A DNA stretch of 48,161 nt from an uncultured bacterium (GTDB lineage: Bacteria > Cyanobacteriota > Vampirovibrionia > Gastranaerophilales > Gastranaerophilaceae), in NCBI GenBank assembly GCA_949285255.1, contig CASDXV010000012.1, forward strand, positions 1-48,161. The letters run 5' to 3'. This document shows positions 18,473 to 26,265 of this stretch, one piece after another. Position numbers and translations under genes: made by a program. The notes under the pieces were generated by a model that saw nothing but the letters and a program-made list of their open reading frames with translations, was not told where the DNA came from and did no database searches. Position 1 is the first letter of the stretch; every line of letters begins with the position of its first letter.

Positions 18473-20239
18473 TTAGTTCTGGGTGAAATTATAATATTTA
18501 CTAAAGACCTGCGCAACTGTTTTTTCGTGAGATTCGCCTTCTTCTTCCTTTTGTAAAATTGCATACAAATCAGCTAATTTGTACTTTTCAAGAAGTAATT
18601 TGTCATTTAGGGCGATTTCAAGATTAAAGTCGCAGGTTAGTACATGTATTATTTTATCACATGTAATAGATAAAAACACGTCGACAATTTTTTTATCAAA
18701 ATGCTTGTTTGACCCGTCTATTAGGACTTTTATGGCGTCTTCTATTTTCATTTTTGAACGGTAGTGCCTTTTTGATGTTATGGCGTCAAAAACGTCCGAT
18801 ACCGCAAGAATTCTGCCGCCAAGAGGGATATCGTCTCCTTTTAAACCCAAGAAATAACCCGTTCCGTCGTATTTTTCATGGTGAGATGAGGCAATTTGAG
18901 CTACATTTTCAAATTCTTTTGAAACGTAGATTTTGCCTAAAATATCATGGGTCATATTAGCATGCAGCTTGATGTGGTCGTATTCTTCAGGGGTCAGCTT
19001 GCCCTCTTTTTGAAGAATAGAGTCTTTTATGCCTATTTTTCCTATATCATGTAAAAGTGAGGCGTGTTTTATGACTTCTTTTTCTTTTTCGTTCATATCA
19101 AGCTCATCACAGATTAAAGAAGCGTACATGGTGACTCTTTTTGAATGGCCTGAGGTAATTTTGTCACGAGCATCGATTGAGGCTGAAAGCGTGTCTATGA
19201 AGCTTGAGAACAGCTGTTTTTGCTCTTCGATAAGGATTTTTTGCTTGTTAAATAAATTTGCATTTTCAAGAGCAATACCTGCTGAAGAACCTATTGCAAT
19301 AAGCAAATCCTCATCTTTGTCGCTAAATTCGCCGTCTTTTTTGTTTAAAACCTGAAAAACTCCTACAATCTGGTGGCTGAGGTTGCGAATAGGCATACAG
19401 AGGATAGTTTTTGTTTTATATCCTGTTTGCATATCTATTTCTTTATTAAAACGTCTGTCAGTGTAGGCGTCTTTTATATTTACCGTCTCGCCCGTTGTTG
19501 CAACGTGTCCTGCAAGACCCAAGTTAGAGGCGAAGCGGATTTCTTGCATTTCAAGCCCCAGTGCTACTTTTGACCAGAGTTCGTGTTTTTCTTCATCAAG
19601 TAAAAATACCGTGCACCTGTCAGCGTTGAGCGCTTGTTTAATTTCTTGTGCGATAATGGTCAAAAGGGTATCTATATTTGTTTCTACGGCTATTGTTCTT
19701 CCGACTTTAAGAAGTGCAATAAGAGGGTCTTCCTGCTTGTTATTTTCAGGTATAAAGCTTGGCGGGGCAGAGGATATAACCCTTTGTTTGTTGTGTTTTT
19801 CTATTTTTGTTTTTGAATTTTGAATTTTTTCGTCAAAATCAAGCGTATCTTCAAGTTTTATATGCAGCGCCGCCTCTATAAGTTCAAGCGATTGAGAGTA
19901 ATTTTGCTCAAAAAATTCAATTTGCGCCATAAGATACATATTGATTTTAAGTGCCAGCAGGGAATTTGAAGAGTTTGCAAGGTAGTGCGCGTCATTTAGG
20001 ATATTTAAGGTTTTATAGTACCTTTCCTGATTCCACCTGTAGCCGATGTAGCCTATAAGTGACATAGAAATTGAAACAAGGTCAAAAGCTTTAAGAGAGA
20101 TTGCCTTTTTGTGACACTGCTCAATTTTTGTTGTTTTTAAGGCTTTTGTATCGTCTAAAACGCTATCAAAAGTCTTTAAGAGAAAATCTCTAATCTCCGT
20201 GATTTGGGTGTCTTGAACATCTGTGGCAAGTTTTGACAT
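18473..20239 (-). CDS. GAF plus HD-GYP-like signalling protein
   Basis: Probably a sensor-linked phosphodiesterase of the cyclic di-GMP type. 588 residues, cytoplasmic: an N-terminal ~150 residues of TPR-like helices, a GAF domain about 180-330 (DRCTVFLLDEEKHELWSKVA, GLAGHVATTGETVNI) and an HD-GYP-type domain about 345-545. The metal ligands HSKR, HDIGKIG, HANMTHDIL and HHEKYDG are kept, but the GYP triplet reads GYF (GTGYFLGLKGDD). The Pro to Phe change may alter substrate or partner binding, so c-di-GMP hydrolysis should not be assumed. A TATAAT-type promoter lies upstream, overlapping the end of rdgB. The TPR gene follows 12 bases downstream. Confidence 0.87.
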   Translation of the reverse strand: MSKLATDVQDTQITEIRDFLLKTFDSVLDDTKALKTTKIEQCHKKAISLKAFDLVSISMSLIGYIGYRWNQERYYKTLNILNDAHYLANSSNSLLALKINMYLMAQIEFFEQNYSQSLELIEAALHIKLEDTLDFDEKIQNSKTKIEKHNKQRVISSAPPSFIPENNKQEDPLIALLKVGRTIAVETNIDTLLTIIAQEIKQALNADRCTVFLLDEEKHELWSKVALGLEMQEIRFASNLGLAGHVATTGETVNIKDAYTDRRFNKEIDMQTGYKTKTILCMPIRNLSHQIVGVFQVLNKKDGEFSDKDEDLLIAIGSSAGIALENANLFNKQKILIEEQKQLFSSFIDTLSASIDARDKITSGHSKRVTMYASLICDELDMNEKEKEVIKHASLLHDIGKIGIKDSILQKEGKLTPEEYDHIKLHANMTHDILGKIYVSKEFENVAQIASSHHEKYDGTGYFLGLKGDDIPLGGRILAVSDVFDAITSKRHYRSKMKIEDAIKVLIDGSNKHFDKKIVDVFLSITCDKIIHVLTCDFNLEIALNDKLLLEKYKLADLYAILQKEEEGESHEKTVAQVFSKYYNFTQN

Positions 20240-20271
20240 CTATAACCCTTAAAATTCTATCCTTACATGAG

Positions 20272-20299
20272 ATTATACTATATTTTTTACAGATTTGAA
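20272..20299 (-). promoter_or_regulatory. Possible promoter of the GAF/HD-GYP gene
   Basis: On the minus strand, TATAAT (20277 to 20272) is preceded at 16 bases by TTCAAA (20299 to 20294), which lies across the end of rdgB. The -10 is perfect and the -35 is weak. The leader would be about 25 bases and contains AAGGGT before the ATG. Confidence 0.4.
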
Positions 20300-20877
20300 C
20301 ATTTAATCCACATTAACATATCCATAAGTGCTCTGCCCCTGTGCGAGATGCGATTTTTCTCATCTTCACTCAGTGACGCCATGGTTTTGTTGATATTTTC
20401 TACAATAAATATCGGGTCATAACCAAAACCGCCCTCGCCGCTTTTTTGGTGAGCGATTTTACCTTTGCATATGCCGTTTGTTTTGTTTAATACTTCTCCT
20501 GTTTTATTTATCAAAACAAGCGAGCAGACAAACTTTGCCCCGCGCTCGGATTCTTTGGCGTCTTTTAGTGCACATAAAAGTTTTTCAATGCGCTCATCAG
20601 CACTTGGTGCATACCTTGCACTTTTAAGACCCGGTGCGCCGTTTAGAAAGTCTGTGCAAAGACCCGAATCATCCGCCATAAAGTACTTTCTGCCGCTTTT
20701 TTCGCACTGTGCGGCTGCAAGGGCTTTAGCATAAGAGTTTTCTTCAAAGGTTGAGCCGTCCTCAATCGGGTTAAAACCCTCATCAGGCAGTACAAACTCT
20801 ACTCCAAAGGGCACAGATACCTGATTTATTTCTTCAACTTTATGCTTATTTCCCGTTGCAAGTACGATTTGTAGCAT
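20287..20877 (-). CDS. rdgB: XTP/dITP diphosphatase (HAM1/RdgB)
   Basis: Hydrolyses non-canonical purine nucleoside triphosphates (XTP, ITP, dITP) to keep them out of nucleic acids. About 196 residues from the chosen start, the normal family size. Motifs: LATGNKHKVEEI near 6-17, STFEENSYAKA near 41-51, FMADDSGLC near 64-72 and GEGGFGYDPIF near 145-155, then SHRGRAL near 178. A longer in-frame reading that begins inside uppS would add 35 residues without a ribosome binding site or homology. The chosen ATG lies one base after the uppS stop, so the two genes are coupled. Confidence 0.94.
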   Translation of the reverse strand: MLQIVLATGNKHKVEEINQVSVPFGVEFVLPDEGFNPIEDGSTFEENSYAKALAAAQCEKSGRKYFMADDSGLCTDFLNGAPGLKSARYAPSADERIEKLLCALKDAKESERGAKFVCSLVLINKTGEVLNKTNGICKGKIAHQKSGEGGFGYDPIFIVENINKTMASLSEDEKNRISHRGRALMDMLMWIKCSNL

Positions 20878-20878
20878 A

Positions 20879-21607
20879 CTAACCGCCCCATCTGCGTTGT
20901 CTTTTTGCAAATTCAAGTATTGAGTTTCTAAGCGCTTCTTCATCAAACTCGGGCCAGTACATTTTTGTAACGTAAAATTCACTGTATGCTATCTGCCAGA
21001 GTAAGTAGTTGCTTATTCTCATCTCTCCGCCTGTTCTTATAAGTAAGTCAGGGTCAGGAATATCTGATGTATAAAGGAATTTTGAAACAAGTTCTTCATC
21101 TACATCTTGCGCTTGAACGCCTTGATTTATCATATCTTTTATGGCGTTTGTTATCTCGTTTCTTGCGCCGTAGTTAATTGCTATTTGAAGATTTACACCG
21201 TTATTGTTTTTGGTTTTTTCTTCAGCATCGGATAAAATCTCTTGCAGCTGAGGGTTTAGGGCTTTTAGATATCCGATAAACTTCAGTTTAACATTGTTTT
21301 GGTGTAATTCATCAAGCTGAGATTTTATGGTGCTTGCAAGCAGGTTCATTAAAAAATCAACCTCTTCCTGTTTTCGATTCCAGTTTTCGGTAGAAAAAGC
21401 GTATAAAGTGAGGTACTTTACGCCAAATTTATGAGCGGCTTTAAGGGTTTTTTTAAGGGCGTCAACGCCTTTTTTGTGTCCCATGGCTGAGGGCAGCATA
21501 TTTTCTTTCGCCCAGCGCCTGTTGCCATCCATAATAATTGCAATGTGTTTGAGGTTTGTCTTTTTTACTATTTCTTTTATATCTGTATTTTCAAGAGTTG
21601 ATAACAA
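20879..21607 (-). CDS. uppS: Undecaprenyl diphosphate synthase (cis-prenyltransferase)
   Basis: Adds isopentenyl units to farnesyl diphosphate to give the C55 lipid carrier for peptidoglycan and lipopolysaccharide. 242 residues, normal length. Catalytic Asp27 lies in IIMDGNRRWAKE, followed by GHKKGVDALKK near 44-54, TLYAFSTENWNR near 67-78 and the C-terminal LLIRTGGEMRISNYLLWQ near 191-208. It is first in an operon with rdgB and divergent from the PadR-like gene, with 85 AT-rich bases between them. Confidence 0.96.
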   Translation of the reverse strand: MLSTLENTDIKEIVKKTNLKHIAIIMDGNRRWAKENMLPSAMGHKKGVDALKKTLKAAHKFGVKYLTLYAFSTENWNRKQEEVDFLMNLLASTIKSQLDELHQNNVKLKFIGYLKALNPQLQEILSDAEEKTKNNNGVNLQIAINYGARNEITNAIKDMINQGVQAQDVDEELVSKFLYTSDIPDPDLLIRTGGEMRISNYLLWQIAYSEFYVTKMYWPEFDEEALRNSILEFAKRQRRWGG

Positions 21608-21676
21608 ATCTTAATCCCTGTATTTTAACTAGTTAAATTATAAATTAAATAAATTTAATAACAACAAAATTTGTGA

Positions 21677-21682
21677 TAAAAT
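21677..21682 (+). promoter_or_regulatory. Likely -10 element of the PadR-like gene
   Basis: TAAAAT preceded by TGTGA (extended -10). The matching -35 (TTTAAT, 21654-21659, 17-base spacer) is poor. Transcription would start only about 4 bases before the ATG at 21693 and there is no Shine-Dalgarno sequence. Confidence 0.45.
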
Positions 21683-21692
21683 TATCTTAATT

Positions 21693-22184
21693 ATGAGCGA
21701 GATTGTTATTTTATACATATTGTGCAGGTATGATGCCACAATTTACAAAATTTCAAAAATAATGGATGAAATGTTTTTTGCGTTTCTAAAATCAAGCTTA
21801 GGCACGGTTAACCCTGCAATAAAAAGACTCCAAAACCTCGGCTGCATCGAGCTTGAGGATAAAATGTCGCAAGGCGGTATGTCATCTAAACTCTGCTCTA
21901 TTACCCCTGTAGGGAGAAACCACTTAAAAAATCTGCTTTTATCTTTTGATTTTACTAATCCCTCTCATATTTTAAATAACGCAAGAATAGCGATTTTTTG
22001 CTCGGATGTTTTATCTGATGTTGAAAAAGAAGAATTTACAAAAAATATTCAAAATCACCTGATTTTATTTAAAGGTAGGACACTTGAGGCTCTTAAAAAC
22101 CCCTATAACAACTTAAGCGAGGCTCAAAAAAATATAGCTGCGCAAAGAGCCGATGAGGCGCAGAGGATTTTGGATTTGTTATGA
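21693..22184 (+). CDS. PadR-like winged-helix protein
   Basis: A 163-residue protein with a winged-helix N-terminal half (ILYILCRYDATIYKISKIM, then SSLGTVNPAIKRLQNLGCIE, then ITPVGRNHLKNLL), the pattern of PadR-family transcription regulators, followed by a helical C-terminal half that would dimerise. PadR proteins usually repress nearby genes in response to small molecules. The effector and targets are unknown. Its TGA stop overlaps the ATG of the DUF512 gene (ATGA), so the two proteins are made together, and it may regulate its own operon or the divergent uppS-rdgB pair. Confidence 0.7.
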   Translation: MSEIVILYILCRYDATIYKISKIMDEMFFAFLKSSLGTVNPAIKRLQNLGCIELEDKMSQGGMSSKLCSITPVGRNHLKNLLLSFDFTNPSHILNNARIAIFCSDVLSDVEKEEFTKNIQNHLILFKGRTLEALKNPYNNLSEAQKNIAAQRADEAQRILDLL

Positions 22185-23470
22185 AAATTATTATTTCAGA
22201 TGTTCAAAAAGACTCTATAGCAGATGAGCTGGGGCTAATTTCGGGAGATGAAATCGTATCAATTAACGGTAGTGTTCCAAGGGATATTATAGACTACAGT
22301 TTTCTTGTGCAAGATGAAGAAATTGAGCTTTATGTAAGGCACAAAAACGGCGAAGAAGAGATTTTTGAAATAGAAAAGGACTTAGAAGACGACCTTGGAA
22401 TAAGCTTTGAAAGTGCCGTTTTTGACAGGGTAAAGCCGTGCTGCAACAAGTGTATTTTTTGCTTTGTCGACCAGCAGCCAAAAGGTCTTAGACCCAGCTT
22501 ATACGTAAAAGACGATGACTGGCGGCTTTCTTATCTTCAAGGGACTTATGTTACCTTAACAAATATGAAAGAAAAAGACTGGCAGCGTCTTGAGCAGTTT
22601 CACCCTTCACCTATTTTTGTTTCAATTCACACTACAAATCCCGCTCTTCGCTCAAAAATGCTTAATAATCCAAACGCCAAAAGGATTATGGATGATTTAG
22701 AAAGATTAAAGAAAAGCGATATTAAAATCCACGCGCAGATTGTCCTGTGCCCTGATTATAACGACGGTGATGAGTTTTTAAGAACATTAGACGACCTTAA
22801 AAAATTCAAAAAAATCCTAAACTCGCTTGCAGTTGTGCCCGTTGGTGTTTCAAAATTCAGAAAAGAAAATTTAAAAACCGTTGATAAAAAAGTGGCGGAT
22901 TTTGTGATTGATTCAATTGATGAATTTAATAAACAAATGAAAAAAAATATAGCCATGGCATCTGATGAGTTCTTTTTAATTGCAAAAAGAGAAATTCCGG
23001 ATAAAAAATACTACGGAAAATTTTCCCAAATTGAAGATGGCGTTGGGGCTATAAGGCTTTTAGTCGATGATTTTAAAAAGTGCAGTAAGAAACTTAAAAA
23101 GAAACTTAAAAGCCCTAAAAAACTCACTCTTTTAACAGGTTCAAGCGCAGCTAAGATATTTACGGAATTTAAAAAAGAAATAAATGTCGAGGGGCTTGAG
23201 TTTGAAGTTATTGATGTTAAAAATAATTTTTTTGGCGACAAGATAAATGTCACAGGGCTTGTAACAGGTTTTGATATTGAGCGTGCAATTAAAGAAAACA
23301 AAGTAGAAAACGCCATTATCCCCTCTGTAATGCTAAGAGAGGGAACAGATGAGTTTTTAGACGGTATTAAAATAAGCGATTTAGGAAAAAAATTTCCAAA
23401 AACGGATTTTATTGTAATAAATGATTGTTACAAATTTGAAGAAATACTAAATATAATTAACTCTCTATAA
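22181..23470 (+). CDS. DUF512 / TIGR03279-type PDZ and Fe-S protein
   Basis: 429 residues. The N-terminal ~70 residues form a PDZ-like domain (DSIADELGLISGDEIVSINGS). A Cys cluster follows (CCNKCIFCFVDQQPKG near 86-101) that recalls the radical-SAM CxxxCxxC arrangement, then the conserved LYVKDDDWRLSYLQGTYVTL near 106-125 and the DUF512 domain from ~230 (TGSSAAKIFTEF, PSVMLREGTDEFLDG). The same layout defines a family described as a putative FeS oxidoreductase specific to Cyanobacteria, and related proteins occur in Clostridia; the reaction is unknown. Cytoplasmic. Coupled to the PadR-like gene by an ATGA overlap. It is one of the better lineage markers in the window. Confidence 0.85.
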   Translation: MKIIISDVQKDSIADELGLISGDEIVSINGSVPRDIIDYSFLVQDEEIELYVRHKNGEEEIFEIEKDLEDDLGISFESAVFDRVKPCCNKCIFCFVDQQPKGLRPSLYVKDDDWRLSYLQGTYVTLTNMKEKDWQRLEQFHPSPIFVSIHTTNPALRSKMLNNPNAKRIMDDLERLKKSDIKIHAQIVLCPDYNDGDEFLRTLDDLKKFKKILNSLAVVPVGVSKFRKENLKTVDKKVADFVIDSIDEFNKQMKKNIAMASDEFFLIAKREIPDKKYYGKFSQIEDGVGAIRLLVDDFKKCSKKLKKKLKSPKKLTLLTGSSAAKIFTEFKKEINVEGLEFEVIDVKNNFFGDKINVTGLVTGFDIERAIKENKVENAIIPSVMLREGTDEFLDGIKISDLGKKFPKTDFIVINDCYKFEEILNIINSL

Positions 23471-23529
23471 CAATATTTTGAGATTTTGTGTTTTTAATAA
23501 GTATGAAGGTTATTTTCTAAGGAGCTTTT

Positions 23530-24288
23530 ATGTCTGTAAATAATACGCAAAGTACAAGTCCTCAAAGTACAACTATGGCAAGCGCTATTTTAGACCAAGG
23601 TAGAAAAATGCTAATTGGCGGCGCTATAGGTGGTGTTGCAGGTAAAGCAGTTTCTCTTGCAGCTCCTGTTTCTCATAAGAAAATAGCCGCAGAAATTGCA
23701 GACCACTATATAAAAACCAATGAAAACAATATGGCGGATGCTATAAATAATGCTGCTGAGCTTATAGCTAAACAAGAAAATAATAAATATCTTCAGTCCG
23801 TACTTGAAACAATTGAAAAATCAAAGCCCGATGAGTTTTCAAAAAGCGCTCAGAAAATAAAAGAAGCATTAGGTGCTCTTGGTGAAAATATAGCCGATAA
23901 TGCCGAGTTTACAAAAGAAACAGCTATTGATAAAATAAAAAATTATCTTAAAAATAACCCTGTAAGCGATGATGAAATAAAAACCGCGGTAAAAAATTCT
24001 GACGATGCGCTTGAAAATATTATGAAAACCGCTACTCAAAAAGTTGAAGATTTCTTTAAAATTGCAAAGAAAAACCGCTCAAAAGAAGATATTGTCGCAA
24101 TAGCTAAAAAATGCGCTAAAAAGACACAAAGTGCAAAAATTATAGGTACGGCCATTATGGCAGGTATTACGACTATGATTTTCTCTGATGTTTTAGCAAA
24201 TTTTGCTTCAAAGTTTACAAAGGGAAAAGCTCAAAAGGATGTTTCTGCGCCAACTCCTCAAAGTAAAGTCCAAACTCATCAGGGCTAA
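23530..24288 (+). CDS. Helical membrane-associated protein, function unknown
   Basis: 252 residues, rich in Lys, Ala and Asn, with two Gly/Ala hydrophobic segments (about 31-48, LIGGAIGGVAGKAVSLAA, and about 204-222, IGTAIMAGITTMIFSDVLA) around a long charged helical middle. This suggests a protein that touches or inserts into membranes at both ends. There is no signal peptide. The N and C termini are Ser/Thr/Gln-rich. A strong AAGGAG precedes the ATG. No family is recognised; probably lineage-specific. ffh follows with its own promoter starting two bases after the stop codon. Confidence 0.7.
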   Translation: MSVNNTQSTSPQSTTMASAILDQGRKMLIGGAIGGVAGKAVSLAAPVSHKKIAAEIADHYIKTNENNMADAINNAAELIAKQENNKYLQSVLETIEKSKPDEFSKSAQKIKEALGALGENIADNAEFTKETAIDKIKNYLKNNPVSDDEIKTAVKNSDDALENIMKTATQKVEDFFKIAKKNRSKEDIVAIAKKCAKKTQSAKIIGTAIMAGITTMIFSDVLANFASKFTKGKAQKDVSAPTPQSKVQTHQG

Positions 24289-24290
24289 AT

Positions 24291-24318
24291 TTTACTAAAA
24301 TATTTTTTATAGTAAAAT
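24291..24318 (+). promoter_or_regulatory. Promoter of ffh (leaderless type)
   Basis: TTTACT at 24291-24296, a 16-base spacer, then TAAAAT at 24313-24318 preceded by TATAG. The predicted first transcribed base falls on the ATG at 24325; there is no Shine-Dalgarno sequence. Confidence 0.6.
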
Positions 24319-24324
24319 TTAGTT

Positions 24325-25692
24325 ATGTTTGATTCTCTATCGCAAAGACTTCAGGAAATTATTAAAAAAACCGCGGGCAATTCTCACTTAAGTGAAGAAA
24401 ATATGCAAGATGCCCTTCGTGAAATTCGCCGTGCGCTTTTAGGGGCGGACGTTTCGCTTAATGTTGTAAAGTCTTTTGTTTCAAATATAAAAGATAAAGC
24501 ACAGGGTCAAGAGGTCATAAAAAGTGTTAATCCCTCTCAAATGCTTATAAAAATCGTTAACGATGAGCTTATTGAGCTTTTGGGCAAGGAAAAATCCCCT
24601 CTTAATCTTGGTACCAACCCCTCTTTTATTATGATGCTTGGCTTGCAGGGTTCAGGTAAGACGACAAGTTCTGCAAAACTTGGTTTAAAGCTTAAAAAAG
24701 AAGGCAAAAAACCTCTGCTTGTAGCATGTGATGTGTACAGGCCCGCTGCTATTTTGCAGCTAAAGACACTATGTAAGGAAAACAATCTTGATTTCTTTTC
24801 TCTTGATGATGAAAAAGATGTCAGAAAAATCGTAGACAGCGCTATAGCTTATGCAAAAGAAAACCAAAATACTGTTTTAATCCTTGATACTGCAGGGCGC
24901 TTACAGATTGATACATCCATGATGGCAGAGCTGCTTTTGCTTGAGAGAATGTACCCGCTTAATGAAAAACTTCTTGTAATTGACTCTATGACAGGTCAAG
25001 AGGCGATTGATGTAGCAAGAAACTTTGACGAGCAGTTAGGTATAACAGGTATAATTCTAACCAAGCTTGACGGTGATACAAAGGGCGGTTGCGCGCTTAG
25101 TGTAGTTTATTCGACAAAAAAAGCAATTAAACTTGTCGGCATGGGCGAAAAAATCGAACCGCTTGAGGATTTTTACCCCGACAGAATGGCATCAAGAATA
25201 TTAGGCATGGGTGATATTGTCTCTCTTGTTGAAAAAGCCCAGCAGAATATTGATGTTGAAGAAGCAAAAAAACTTGAAGAAAAGTTTTTAAAAGCGCAGT
25301 TTAGTTTTGATGATTTTCTAAAAATTCAAAAACAAATAAAAATGCTCGGCTCGTTTGAGGGTATTTTGGGCATGCTGCCAATCCCCGGGTTAAATAAAGA
25401 CGACAGGCAAAAAATTTCTCATGAGGGTGAAAAACAGTTTAAAAAAATGGAGGTTTTTATATCCTCTATGACGCCTGAGGAGCGCAGAAACCCTGATTTG
25501 TTAAATGCTTCAAGGAAAAAAAGAATAGCGCGCGGGGCAGGCATGGAGCTAAACGAGCTTAACGCTTTTGTTTCTCAATTTGAACAAATGAGAAAGATGA
25601 TGCAGGGTTTAGGCGGCTTAAAGCAGGCATTTAAAAAAGGCGGCAAATCTGCACTTATGGGCAAAATGCCACGAAACGGACGTTTTAGATAA
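24325..25692 (+). CDS. ffh: Signal recognition particle protein Ffh
   Basis: GTPase of the signal recognition particle that brings nascent membrane proteins to the translocon. 455 residues with the N domain (1-~95), the G domain with G1 GLQGSGKTTSSAKL near 106-119, G3 DTAGRLQ near 190 and G4 TKLDGDTKGG near 245, and a Met-rich M domain to the end (MLPIPGLN, SMTPEERRNPDLLNASRKKRIARGAG split over ~351-405, then MRKMMQGLGG). It ends in a basic tail. No 4.5S RNA gene was recognised nearby. Followed after ~110 bases by rpsP. Confidence 0.97.
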   Translation: MFDSLSQRLQEIIKKTAGNSHLSEENMQDALREIRRALLGADVSLNVVKSFVSNIKDKAQGQEVIKSVNPSQMLIKIVNDELIELLGKEKSPLNLGTNPSFIMMLGLQGSGKTTSSAKLGLKLKKEGKKPLLVACDVYRPAAILQLKTLCKENNLDFFSLDDEKDVRKIVDSAIAYAKENQNTVLILDTAGRLQIDTSMMAELLLLERMYPLNEKLLVIDSMTGQEAIDVARNFDEQLGITGIILTKLDGDTKGGCALSVVYSTKKAIKLVGMGEKIEPLEDFYPDRMASRILGMGDIVSLVEKAQQNIDVEEAKKLEEKFLKAQFSFDDFLKIQKQIKMLGSFEGILGMLPIPGLNKDDRQKISHEGEKQFKKMEVFISSMTPEERRNPDLLNASRKKRIARGAGMELNELNAFVSQFEQMRKMMQGLGGLKQAFKKGGKSALMGKMPRNGRFR

Positions 25693-25743
25693 ACTTTTTT
25701 TAAAATGTCAAGTAAATTTAGCAAATTTGCTTGCAAATAAATC

Positions 25744-25770
25744 TTGCTTGTGTTTTGATTATCTTATAAT
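25744..25770 (+). promoter_or_regulatory. Possible promoter of rpsP
   Basis: A perfect TATAAT at 25765-25770 with a weak TTGCTT at 25744-25749 (15-base spacer). It would give a leader of about 30 bases that contains AAGGAGAT before the GTG start. Confidence 0.45.
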
Positions 25771-25805
25771 CAATTACTAATGACTTAAGGAGATAAGAAA
25801 AAGAA

Positions 25806-26195
25806 GTGGTTAAGATTAGACTAAAAAGACTAGGATATAAAAAGAACCCCACTTACCGTATAGTGGTTATTGACGGTCGCTGCAAAAGAGAAGGCGCACC
25901 TATAGAAGAACTTGGACATTACAATCCCAAGACAAAAGAAATGAAATTAAACTTAGCTTCAGCACAAGAATGGGTAAAAAAAGGTGCTCAACCTACAGCT
26001 ACGGTTACTTACCTTATGAAAAACTGTGATGAAGAAGGTAAATTAATTTATAACAAAAAAGAAACAGTGAAACTATCTAAAAAAGCTCAAGCCAAACTTG
26101 AAGCCCAAAAAGAAGCTGAAGCCCAAGCGGCAGCGGCGCAAGAAGCTGCGGCAGCAGACGAGGCACAAGTTGAGGCGGGTGAAGCTAGAGAATAA
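25806..26195 (+). CDS. rpsP: Ribosomal protein S16
   Basis: Small-subunit protein needed for 30S assembly. The core of about 85 residues is canonical (VKIRLKRLGYKKNPTYRIVV near 2-21, REGAPIEELGHYNP near 30-43). The start is GTG with AAGGAGAT ten bases upstream. The protein is 129 residues, longer than the usual 80-90, because of a low-complexity Ala/Glu/Gln tail from about residue 95 (KAQAKLEAQKEAEAQ...). This extension is probably disordered or helical and not essential for folding. The gene ends at a strong terminator. The common partners rimM and trmD are absent here. Confidence 0.96.
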   Translation: MVKIRLKRLGYKKNPTYRIVVIDGRCKREGAPIEELGHYNPKTKEMKLNLASAQEWVKKGAQPTATVTYLMKNCDEEGKLIYNKKETVKLSKKAQAKLEAQKEAEAQAAAAQEAAAADEAQVEAGEARE

Positions 26196-26213
26196 TATCG
26201 AAAAGAACACTTT

Positions 26214-26244
26214 ATTGAGCCTCAAATCGAGGCTCAATTTTTTT
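26214..26244 (+). terminator. Rho-independent terminator after rpsP
   Basis: A perfect 10-bp stem ATTGAGCCTC / GAGGCTCAAT with a five-base loop, followed by seven T. It closes the rpsP transcript. Confidence 0.92.
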
Positions 26245-26265
26245 ATATAAAATTTTTAGGATAAA

